This document shows, piece by piece, positions 8,038 through 14,037 of a stretch of 16,047 nucleotides of DNA. The position numbers and the translations under genes are program-made. A model generated the notes under the pieces. The model did not search any database and was not told where the DNA came from. It saw only the letters and a list, made by a program, of their open reading frames with translations. Positions within the stretch are counted from its first letter, which is position 1. Every line of letters begins with the position of its first letter. Source of the stretch: an uncultured bacterium (GTDB taxonomy: Bacteria > Actinomycetota > Coriobacteriia > Coriobacteriales > Coriobacteriaceae); NCBI GenBank assembly GCA_905214615.1, contig CAJMMX010000056.1, positions 1 through 16,047 on the forward strand, in the 5' to 3' direction.

Positions 8038-8093
8038 TGCGATGTCCGGTCTTCGGCGGATTACTGCTGAGGAAAAGATAGCGCGCTTCGCGC
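8032..8093. repeat. 62-nt direct repeat, copy 1
   Basis: Begins with GGGCCC, shared with the end of hairpin element A. It continues through GGTCTTCGG, GGATTA and GCTGAGGA, and ends at the small palindrome GCGCTTCGCGC. Copy 2 starts exactly 111 nt later with the same segments in the same order. No open frame or known element is recognised. Confidence 0.55.
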
Positions 8094-8142
8094 ACTCTGA
8101 TGGGGCTTCGTGCTGCGGAATGCATTCAGAGGGAAACCCATC

Positions 8143-8204
8143 GGGCCCCTTCGTCCTCGGTCTTCGGGGATTAAAGCTGAGGAGAAGAATTGTGCGCTTC
8201 GCGC
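8143..8204. repeat. 62-nt direct repeat, copy 2
   Basis: Same order of blocks as copy 1: GGGCCC, CGGTCTTCGG, GGATTA, GCTGAGGA and GCGCTTCGCGC, with scattered substitutions and compensating one- or two-base shifts near the left end. The stretch between the copies contains CTGCGGAATGC, also found at the right core boundary of element B. The two repeat families may therefore be related. Confidence 0.55.
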
Positions 8205-8263
8205 CTCGCGTCTTATCGATTGGGATTGAGATGCATTTGGCGCTTCTCGCCTTACGACTGTTC

Positions 8264-8300
8264 CGGCCGCGGTCCTTTTTGGGATCGCGGCCGTTTTGTT
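8264..8300 (+). terminator. Rho-independent terminator with no gene directly upstream
   Basis: CGGCCGCG (8264-8271) pairs with CGCGGCCG (8286-8293), extended by TCC/GGA-type pairs, followed by TTTTGTT. It lies 375 nt beyond ppc and 120 nt before larA. It either backs up element A or ends a small transcript starting in 8040-8260. Confidence 0.7.
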
Positions 8301-8419
8301 GTGGGTCAAATATGAACGTTGTGTTAATGAGTCGGTAGACGGTGGTGTTTTTCGGTGAGCGGCGTATCCTTCCAACGGTTTATCTAGTGTGTCAGTTGAA
8401 AGGAAGAGGGCGCTCGTCA

Positions 8420-9697
8420 TTGTTTGAATGTGAACTGCCGTTTGACCACAAGACGTTGCATCTGGAACTCGAGGATAAGAACTTCGCGGGTGTGATGGAA
8501 GGTCACCAAAACGAGTTTAAGACTACGAAATCGCAGGAAGAGCTGGTAGAGGAGTCGCTTGCCAACCCTTATGGCTCGCCTTCGCTCGAGGAGCTTTGTG
8601 CTGGCAAAAAGGACATCGTCATCATTAGCTCCGATCATACGCGTCCCGTTCCCTCGCGTGTGACGATGCCTATTCTGCTGCATCACATTCATGCCGCTGC
8701 GCCCGAGGCCCGTGTGCGTATTCTGGTTGCTACGGGCATGCACCGTCCGTCGACGCACGAGGAGCTCGTCAACAAGTATGGCGAGGAGATCGTTGCCAAC
8801 GAGGAAATCGTCATGCACGTCGCAACTGACGACAGCATGATGAAAAAGATCGGCACCCTGCCTTCTGGTGGCGAGTGCATTATCAACAAGATCGCTGCCG
8901 ATTGCGACCTGCTGCTTGCAGAGGGCTTCATTGAGCCGCACTTCTTTGCCGGTTTCTCTGGTAGCCGCAAGTCCGTCCTGCCTGGCATCGCCAGCTACAA
9001 GACCATCATGTACAACCACAACGGTCAGTTTGTGAACGATTCCCACTCGCGTGCCGGCAACCTGTGCCACAACCACGTGAGCGAGGATATGTTTGCCGCT
9101 GCCGAGATGGCTCACCTTGCCTTTGTGCTCAACGTGGTGCTCAACGGCAAGCACGAGGTCATTGGCTCCTTTGCCGGCGACATCCACAAGGCGCACGAGG
9201 CCGGCTGCGACTTCGTGAAGAGCCTTGCCGGCGTTGAGCCCGTCGAGTGCGAGATTGCCATCACTACCAACGGTGGTTACCCGCTCGACCAGAACATCTA
9301 TCAGGCCGTGAAGGGCATGTGCGCTGCCGAGGCCACGCTTCCCGAGGGCGGTGTGATCATCGATGTCGCCGGTTGTGCCGACGGTCACGGTGGCGAGGGC
9401 TTCTATCACAACATCGCCGACAACGATCCGGCAGAGTTTGAGCGCGCCTGCATCGACCGTCCCAAGGACGAGACCCTGCCCGACCAGTGGACGAGCCAGA
9501 TCTTTGCCCGCATCCTGGCGCATCACCCCGTGATCATGGTCACCGACCTGTGCGATCACCAGATGCTCAAGGATATGCACATGACGCCGGTCAACACTAT
9601 CGAGGAGGCGCTCAAGCTCGCCTTTGAGATGAAGGGTGCCGATGCCAAGGTTGCCGTCATTCCCGATGGCCTGGGCGTTGTCGTCGCGCAGCACTAG
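8420..9697 (+). CDS. larA: Nickel-dependent lactate racemase LarA
   Basis: Interconverts L- and D-lactate in the cytosol using a covalently bound nickel-pincer nucleotide. I chose TTG 8420, preceded by AAGGAAGAGGG. It gives 425 aa, against 424 for the Lactobacillus plantarum enzyme, and the key residues then fall on the same numbers: Asp72 and Arg75 in SSDHTRPVP, His108 in ATGMHRPSTHEELVNKYG, His174 in IEPHFFAGFSG, the cofactor-bearing Lys184 in SRKSVLPG, and His200 in NHNGQF. A longer frame from GTG 8342 adds 26 residues that do not resemble the family and have no ribosome site. The C-terminal VIPDGLGVVVAQH also fits. It is followed after 49 nt by the aquaglyceroporin gene, probably co-transcribed. 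The cofactor genes larB and larC lie on the opposite strand downstream. Confidence 0.95.
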   Translation: MFECELPFDHKTLHLELEDKNFAGVMEGHQNEFKTTKSQEELVEESLANPYGSPSLEELCAGKKDIVIISSDHTRPVPSRVTMPILLHHIHAAAPEARVRILVATGMHRPSTHEELVNKYGEEIVANEEIVMHVATDDSMMKKIGTLPSGGECIINKIAADCDLLLAEGFIEPHFFAGFSGSRKSVLPGIASYKTIMYNHNGQFVNDSHSRAGNLCHNHVSEDMFAAAEMAHLAFVLNVVLNGKHEVIGSFAGDIHKAHEAGCDFVKSLAGVEPVECEIAITTNGGYPLDQNIYQAVKGMCAAEATLPEGGVIIDVAGCADGHGGEGFYHNIADNDPAEFERACIDRPKDETLPDQWTSQIFARILAHHPVIMVTDLCDHQMLKDMHMTPVNTIEEALKLAFEMKGADAKVAVIPDGLGVVVAQH

Positions 9698-9746
9698 TGC
9701 GTGGCCCAAACGAATCGTTTATAACCGACAAGAAAGATAAGGTTTT

Positions 9747-10478
9747 ATGCTTACCAAACTCCTCTGCGAATTCGGCGCGACGGCCCTCATGATCGTCTTT
9801 GGCGTGGGCGTGCACTGCGATACCGTGCTCAAGGGCACCAAGTATCAGGGCTCTGGTCATATGTTTGCCATCACCACCTGGTCTTTTGGTATCTCGGCCT
9901 GCCTGTTTATCTTTGGCGGCGCCGTGTGCATGAACCCCGCCATGGTGCTTGCCCAGTGCATCGTCGGCCTGGTGCCGTGGGGCAACTGCATCCCCTTCAT
10001 GCTTGCCGATATGCTCGGCGGCTTTGTGGGTGCCGTGATCGCTTGGTTTATGTATGCCGATGAGTTCAAGGCTTCCGAGGGCGTCGTCGACCCCATTGCC
10101 CAGCGCAACATCTTCTCGACCAACCCCACCACCGAGGGTACGAACTATGCCCGCAACTTCTTCTGCGAGGCCATCTGCACCTTCGTGTTCATTAGCGCCA
10201 TCCTTGCTGCTGCTAGCCGTGCTGGCGAGAACGTTTTGATGCTCGCCATCTGCGTCGGCCTGATTGTCTGGGCCGTTGGCATGGGCATGGGCGGCATCAC
10301 CGGCTTCGCCATGAACCAGGCACGCGACCTTGGTCCCCGCATGGCCTATCAGGTGCTACCGATCAAGAACAAGGCTGACAACAACTGGAAGTATGGTCTG
10401 CTTGTTCCTGGCATCGCGCCGTTTGTCGGTGCTATTGTGGCCGCGCTGTTTGTGCATGGTTTCTTGGGCATGTTCTAG
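9747..10478 (+). CDS. larD: LarD-type aquaglyceroporin (MIP family, probable lactate channel)
   Basis: Membrane channel of 243 aa with six predicted helices. The first pore motif is intact (GAVCMNPAMVLAQ, NPA 63-65). The second reads GFAMNQARDLGPRMAY (190-202), with Gln in place of the usual Pro, while the selectivity-filter Arg193 and following Asp194 remain. The stretch YQVLPIKNKADNNWKYGLLVPGIAPFVG is typical of the GlpF-like branch that contains LarD, which moves lactic acid in Lactobacillus. Being 49 nt after larA and on the same strand supports a lactate role rather than glycerol. The ribosome site is modest (GATAAGG just before ATG 9747). Its 3' end lies 21 nt before giant hairpin element B. 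The lactate substrate is inferred from context. Confidence 0.8.
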   Translation: MLTKLLCEFGATALMIVFGVGVHCDTVLKGTKYQGSGHMFAITTWSFGISACLFIFGGAVCMNPAMVLAQCIVGLVPWGNCIPFMLADMLGGFVGAVIAWFMYADEFKASEGVVDPIAQRNIFSTNPTTEGTNYARNFFCEAICTFVFISAILAAASRAGENVLMLAICVGLIVWAVGMGMGGITGFAMNQARDLGPRMAYQVLPIKNKADNNWKYGLLVPGIAPFVGAIVAALFVHGFLGMF

Positions 10479-10499
10479 TCGAAGGCTACATAGTTGTCC

Positions 10500-10624
10500 G
10501 CTGGCCGCATGGGGTAACTTCCCAGCGCGTCCTCGGACATGCAAAAAGGCTCGCTGCGCACTTCGTGCGGCGAGCCTTTTTGCGTCCTGCGGAATGCGCT
10601 GGGAAGTTACCCCATGCGGCCAGC
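10500..10624. repeat. Giant hairpin element B (structured repeat, probable bidirectional terminator)
   Basis: A 125-nt hairpin. The outer arms 10500-10528 and 10596-10624 are perfectly complementary over 29 bp. The inner stem 10541-10554 / 10570-10583 is perfect over 14 bp, with AAAAAGG on the left and CCTTTTT on the right, so it has a T tract in both directions. The core 10529-10595 matches element A almost base for base. It begins 21 nt after larD and separates larA-larD from the convergent larB-larC-tetR unit. The rest of the 300-nt gene-free stretch 10479-10778 holds only a 10-bp direct repeat, CTTTGGGATG, at 10724 and 10759. Confidence 0.88.
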
Positions 10625-10778
10625 TGCGGGATCTTTGCTGCGCTCGAGCAAGCAACCCAACATATATCTGAATTTGGATGGGAGGGGCTTGTTGCTGATA
10701 GGGGCGTTGAGCTGTTGTTGACACTTTGGGATGCGTGGCGCCCTAGGTTGGGGTGATGCTTTGGGATGAGCTTCTTAC

Positions 10779-11318
10779 TTAGCTGAAGAGGGGCTGTATG
10801 GCTGAGAGGTAGTCTTTGGCTACGTTGGATTTGTTGGCTTGGAAGTTGTGCCAGGCCCACCATTGGACCATTCCTACGAAGCTTGAGGCTATGTGGTGTA
10901 GTAGGAAGCTTCGGTCCATGGTGGCGGCGGGGCCGTTTGGGTCGGTGGGGACGGTTTCGGCTGCTCGTGACATGATGGTCTTGCGTAAGCAGTCGGCGAA
11001 GACGCGTGAGCCGGCGCCGGCTACGAGGGCTCGTACGCCCTGGCGGCGTTCCCAGAGGTTGTTGAGGATATGCTCGACTTGTACGAGCGGATCATCGAGC
11101 GGTGTGCCATCGTCGTCGAGGGCGTGGGTGCAGATGTCGCTCACGAGTTCGGACAGTAGGTCATCTTTGCTCTTGAAGAGGCCGTAGAACGTGGCCCGAC
11201 CCACATGGGCGCGAGCGATGATGTCGCCGACGGTGATCTTGCCGTAGTCCTCCTCGCGAAGGAGCTCGGAGAATGCTGCAACGATGGCGGCGCGGCTTTT
11301 TTCCTTGCGGGCATCCAT
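10779..11318 (-). CDS. TetR-family transcriptional regulator linked to the lar genes
   Basis: DNA-binding regulator of 179 aa. The N-terminal TetR helix-turn-helix is clear: AIVAAFSELL, then ITVGDIIARAHVGRATFYGLFKSKDDLL (about residues 24-51). The C-terminal ligand and dimer domain (about 60-179) is not recognisable as to ligand. ATG 11318 starts 2 nt after the larC1 stop codon and lacks a clear ribosome site, so translation is probably coupled to larC. It is therefore likely the third gene of a larB-larC1-tetR operon. Its obvious candidate operator is the inverted repeat at 13076-13109 over the larB promoter, which would give autoregulation. In Lactobacillus the lar regulator LarR is a Crp/Fnr-type protein, so a TetR would be a different solution. 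Confidence 0.85.
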   Translation of the reverse strand: MDARKEKSRAAIVAAFSELLREEDYGKITVGDIIARAHVGRATFYGLFKSKDDLLSELVSDICTHALDDDGTPLDDPLVQVEHILNNLWERRQGVRALVAGAGSRVFADCLRKTIMSRAAETVPTDPNGPAATMDRSFLLHHIASSFVGMVQWWAWHNFQANKSNVAKDYLSAIQPLFS

Positions 11319-11320
11319 GG

Positions 11321-12238
11321 CTATGCGTCCGCGTGAACGAGCAGGCAGCGGAGCGTGCCGGAGCAGCCCTCGTAAGGGCGCTTGCCGGCGCCGTAGCCGA
11401 CGGCCTCGATGTGGTAACGGACCGGCAGGTGCTCGGACGTGCGCAGTGCGGCGACGACGGCAGCGCCCGTGGGCGTCACGAGCTCACCAGCGACCGGTGC
11501 AGGCGTGAGGGCGATATTGCCCGCCTGACACAGGTTGACGACAGCGGGGACGGGAATGGGCATAAGGCCGTGGGCGCAACGGATGGTTCCGTGGCCCTCG
11601 GAGAGCGACTCGACCACGATATCCTCAATACCCAGATCGTCGAGGCAGATGGCAACGGAGCAGACGTCGACGACGGAGTCGACGGCGCCCACCTCATGAA
11701 ACAGGACGGTGTCGGGCGTTTTGCCGTGAGCCTTTGCCTCGGCATCAGCGAGTACGGAAAAAATGGCGAGGGCGCGACGCTTGGCGCCATCGCTTAGCTG
11801 CGAGCCATCGATGATGGCGGTGACGTCCGCCAAAGAACGGTGGTGATGGCCGTGGGCGTGATGGTGACCCTCGTGGCCATGACCGTGGGCCTCATGGTCA
11901 TGCTCGTGGCAGTGCTCGTGCTCGTGCTCGCCATGATCATGATGGTGGTGCTCATGCTCGTGTGTGTGCTCGGCAGCCGCTTTGTTGCCGTAGAGCCAGG
12001 CCATATCGTGATCGTGGTTCTCGAGTTCCTCTGCAAGCTGGACGTCAAAGTCGCAGGCGTCGATGCCATGCTTGCTTACGCGTGTGACGGCGATCGTAAA
12101 GCCGTCGACCGGCAGCGTGGCGAGCTGCTCGCGCAGGTGCTCCTCGCTGGCGCCTAGGTCGAGCAGGGCCGCGACGGTCATATCGCCGCTGATGCCCGAG
12201 GTGCCGTCGATGATAAGCGTGTGCTGATGATTGGACAT
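11321..12238 (-). CDS. larC: LarC1: nickel-insertion protein for the pincer cofactor, N-terminal part only
   Basis: LarC is the CTP-dependent cyclometallase that inserts nickel into the pyridinium-dithiocarboxylate nucleotide. The frame gives 305 aa and has the LarC1 signatures DGTSGISGDMTVAALLDLGA (11-30), FHEVGAVDSVVDV (180-192), HGLMPIPVPAVVNL (223-236) and ELVTPTGAAVVAAL (252-265). It ends soon after GYGAG (281-285), about where LarC1 ends. The LarC2 half, joined in Lactobacillus by a programmed frameshift, is absent: tetR begins 2 nt after the stop. Residues 91-133 hold about two dozen histidines and probably bind nickel. ATG 12238 has GGAG 6 nt upstream and lies 10 nt after the larB stop, whose TAA adjoins that ribosome site. 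The frame is open 25 codons further upstream, but this overlaps larB and does not look like LarC. Confidence 0.9.
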   Translation of the reverse strand: MSNHQHTLIIDGTSGISGDMTVAALLDLGASEEHLREQLATLPVDGFTIAVTRVSKHGIDACDFDVQLAEELENHDHDMAWLYGNKAAAEHTHEHEHHHHDHGEHEHEHCHEHDHEAHGHGHEGHHHAHGHHHRSLADVTAIIDGSQLSDGAKRRALAIFSVLADAEAKAHGKTPDTVLFHEVGAVDSVVDVCSVAICLDDLGIEDIVVESLSEGHGTIRCAHGLMPIPVPAVVNLCQAGNIALTPAPVAGELVTPTGAAVVAALRTSEHLPVRYHIEAVGYGAGKRPYEGCSGTLRCLLVHADA

Positions 12239-12248
12239 GGAATGCTCC

Positions 12249-13031
12249 TTAACGGGCGCAGGGCGTGCCGGCGCCCAGATGATTGATAAGACTTGCCTGG
12301 TAGGCGGCACCAAAGCCGTTGTCGATGTTGACGACCGAAACGCCGCTGGCGCAGGAGTTGAGCATGGCGAGCAGCGCGGCTACGCCACCAAAGCTCGCGC
12401 CGTAACCCACGCTGGTGGGAACGGCTATGACCGGACAGCTTACCAGGCCGCCGACAACGCTCGCCAGTGCGCCCTCCATGCCGGCGATGGCGATGACCAC
12501 CTGCGCCTGAGCAAGCTCCTCGGCATGCGCGAGTAGGCGGTGCAGGCCGGCGACACCTACGTCGTAGAGGCGGTCGACCTCGTTGCCATAGAACTCGGCC
12601 GTCAACGCGGCTTCCTCGGCGACGGGCAAGTCGCTCGTGCCGGCGCAGGCGACGACGATGCGTCCGTTACCGGTGGGGGAGGGCTTGCCGCCCACGAGGG
12701 CGAGCTGCGCGTCCGGGACATATCCCAGGTCGATGCCGTTGTCGAGGAGCTCCGAGATGCGGGCTGCTTTTTCGCTGTCCAGGCGTGTGACCAGGATGCG
12801 CTCCTGGCCGGCATCGCGCAGCGCTTCGATAATGGCGGCAATCTGCTTGGCGGTTTTACCCGCACCGTAGACAACCTCGCCGGCTCCCTGGCGCACCCCG
12901 CGCGAAAGATCGAGCTGCGCAAAGCCCAAATCGGCGGTCGGAGCCGTCTGGATGCGCGTAAGGGCGTCGGCGGGGGTGACTGATCCGCCGGCAACATCGC
13001 TCAGCAGCTGCTCTAGATCTCGCTTATCCAT
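12249..13031 (-). CDS. larB: LarB: pyridinium-3,5-biscarboxylic acid mononucleotide synthase
   Basis: First enzyme of the nickel-pincer cofactor pathway: it carboxylates nicotinic acid adenine dinucleotide at C5 and releases AMP to give P2CMN. The protein is 260 aa. The PurE-like C-terminal domain is clear: VVYGAGKTAKQIA (53-65), AGTSDLPVAEEAA (130-142), YDVGVAGLHRLL (156-167), MEGALASVVGG (185-195), PTSVGYGASFGGVAAL (205-220) and LNSCASGVSVVNIDNGFGAA (224-243). Cys227 corresponds to the catalytic cysteine reported as Cys221 in Lactobacillus LarB. ATG 13031 is chosen for its upstream AAGGGAA; the frame extends 11 codons further without a better site. It is the first gene of the larB-larC1-tetR unit, with a promoter and operator-like palindrome upstream. 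Confidence 0.95.
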   Translation of the reverse strand: MDKRDLEQLLSDVAGGSVTPADALTRIQTAPTADLGFAQLDLSRGVRQGAGEVVYGAGKTAKQIAAIIEALRDAGQERILVTRLDSEKAARISELLDNGIDLGYVPDAQLALVGGKPSPTGNGRIVVACAGTSDLPVAEEAALTAEFYGNEVDRLYDVGVAGLHRLLAHAEELAQAQVVIAIAGMEGALASVVGGLVSCPVIAVPTSVGYGASFGGVAALLAMLNSCASGVSVVNIDNGFGAAYQASLINHLGAGTPCAR

Positions 13032-13075
13032 ATATGTTCCCTTCGACGGCGCAAAGTCTAGCACTCAAAGGGTAT

Positions 13076-13109
13076 GTTTCCGAACACTAAGACAAAATTG
13101 TTCGGAAAC
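13076..13109. promoter_or_regulatory. Perfect inverted repeat, probable operator of larB-larC-tetR
   Basis: GTTTCCGAACA (13076-13086) and TGTTCGGAAAC (13099-13109) match over 11 bp with a 12-nt spacer. On the minus strand the first arm overlaps the -10 box (13113-13108), and the rest covers the region of transcription start. There is no T tract, so it is not a terminator for serB. The linked TetR is the likeliest ligand; no second copy was seen before larA. Confidence 0.65.
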
Positions 13110-13136
13110 TATAGGACGGATTGATTCAATTGTTAG
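13108..13136 (-). promoter_or_regulatory. Predicted larB promoter
   Basis: On the minus strand CTAACA (13136-13131, 4 of 6 to TTGACA) and TATAGT (13113-13108, 5 of 6 to TATAAT) are separated by exactly 17 nt. The box ends inside the inverted repeat 13076-13109. It lies about 77 nt before the larB start, in the only gap between serB and larB. Confidence 0.5.
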
Positions 13137-13145
13137 ACGGATCGA

Positions 13146-13781
13146 TTAGTCACGCAGGATGATGTCCATGGCGAGCATCAGGTTGCGCTCGTCGATGGCA
13201 AACGGGGCAGCTTCGCGCGTCTTGGGCTTGGCGCAAAACGCGATGCCCGTGCCCGCGGCCTGAATCATGGGGATGTCGTTGGCGCCGTCGCCGATCGCGA
13301 CGGTATGGGCCATATCGACGCCGCACTCAACTGCCCAGTCCAGCAGCTGGATGAGCTTGGACTCCTTGGTCACAATGCCGGCAGCCAACTTACCGGTGAG
13401 CTTGCCGTCCACGACTTCCAGGCGGTTGGCCAGGCAAAAATCGATACCCGCGGCGGCTACGATCTTGTCAGCGATCTCGTGGAAGCCGCCGCTTACCACG
13501 CCGACCTTCCAGCCCTTGCTGTGTGCCGAACGCACAAGCTCCAGCGCGCCGGGGGTAAATGTCACGCGTTCAAAGGTGCGCTCGAACACGCTCTCGTCCA
13601 GGCCGGCGAGCAGCCCCACGCGCTCCTCGAGCGCTTGCTTAAAGTCCAGCTCGCCGCGCATGGCGCGTTCGGTGATCCGCGCAACTTGCTCGCCCACGCC
13701 TGCCTCCTCGCCCAACAGGTCGATGACCTCCTGGTTGATGAGCGTGGAGTCGATATCCATAACGATGAGGCGTGCAGTCAT
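13146..13781 (-). CDS. serB: Phosphoserine phosphatase
   Basis: HAD-superfamily hydrolase of 211 aa that makes L-serine from phosphoserine, the last step of the phosphorylated serine pathway. Catalytic motif I is MDIDSTLIN (nucleophile Asp9, acid/base Asp11). Motif II is VVSGGF (Ser97), the motif III lysine is Lys142 in TKESKL, and motif IV is IGDGANDIPMI (Asp165, Asp169). EVIDLLGEEAGV after motif I is typical of SerB. ATG 13781 is preceded by GGAAAGG; an extra 15 codons upstream lack support. It lies upstream of larB on the same strand, but the 114-nt gap with its own promoter suggests separate transcription. No N-terminal ACT domain is present, so this is the short form. Confidence 0.93.
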   Translation of the reverse strand: MTARLIVMDIDSTLINQEVIDLLGEEAGVGEQVARITERAMRGELDFKQALEERVGLLAGLDESVFERTFERVTFTPGALELVRSAHSKGWKVGVVSGGFHEIADKIVAAAGIDFCLANRLEVVDGKLTGKLAAGIVTKESKLIQLLDWAVECGVDMAHTVAIGDGANDIPMIQAAGTGIAFCAKPKTREAAPFAIDERNLMLAMDIILRD

Positions 13782-13985
13782 GGCGGGCCTTTCCGAGTGC
13801 AGTTGTATTGGGGCACATTGTCGCACGCGGCGCGCCTTGGCGACGGCCAGGCCGCGTCAATTGTTTCGTCTCCGTCAAGTCTTTGGGCGAGAACTACTTT
13901 TCCGCGGCACATCGACACAGGTGCGATAAGATAGAACGCCATGTCTGGCTGCGCGGTTTACGCAGGCTGGGCAAATCTGTACGAC

Positions 13986-14010
13986 GCCGCCCGGAACGAC
14001 ACGGGGCGGC
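13986..14010 (+). promoter_or_regulatory. GC-rich hairpin in the aspS leader
   Basis: GCCGCCC (13986-13992) pairs with GGGCGGC (14004-14010) around an 11-nt loop, ending 13 nt before the ribosome site AAAGGAGG (14021-14028). No T tract follows. It could stabilise the leader or affect translation; no T-box signature accompanies it. The gene-free stretch 13782-14037 holds otherwise only the diverging promoter regions of serB and aspS. Confidence 0.4.
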
Positions 14011-14037
14011 ACAGATCCATAAAGGAGGATCACTGGT

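Noticed and set aside
7911..8204. CRISPR array from repeated palindromes
   Set aside because: There are only two direct copies with irregular internal structure, no regular short spacers and no cas genes.
8342..8419. Upstream GTG start for larA adding 26 residues
   Set aside because: The added residues do not fit the LarA family and lack a ribosome site; TTG 8420 has one and restores the residue numbering of the characterised enzyme.
11300..11330. Programmed frameshift joining LarC1 to LarC2
   Set aside because: Sequence after the larC1 stop is tetR in another frame, and none of its translation resembles LarC2, so there is nothing to frameshift into.
11840..12157. Plus-strand frame encoding an apparently hydrophobic Val/Met/Leu protein
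   Set aside because: It is the reverse complement of the LarC histidine/glutamate codons (CAT/CAC become ATG/GTG), which mimics a membrane segment.
13076..13109. Inverted repeat as serB terminator
   Set aside because: Neither direction has a T tract, and the repeat overlaps a good larB -10 box, so an operator is more likely.
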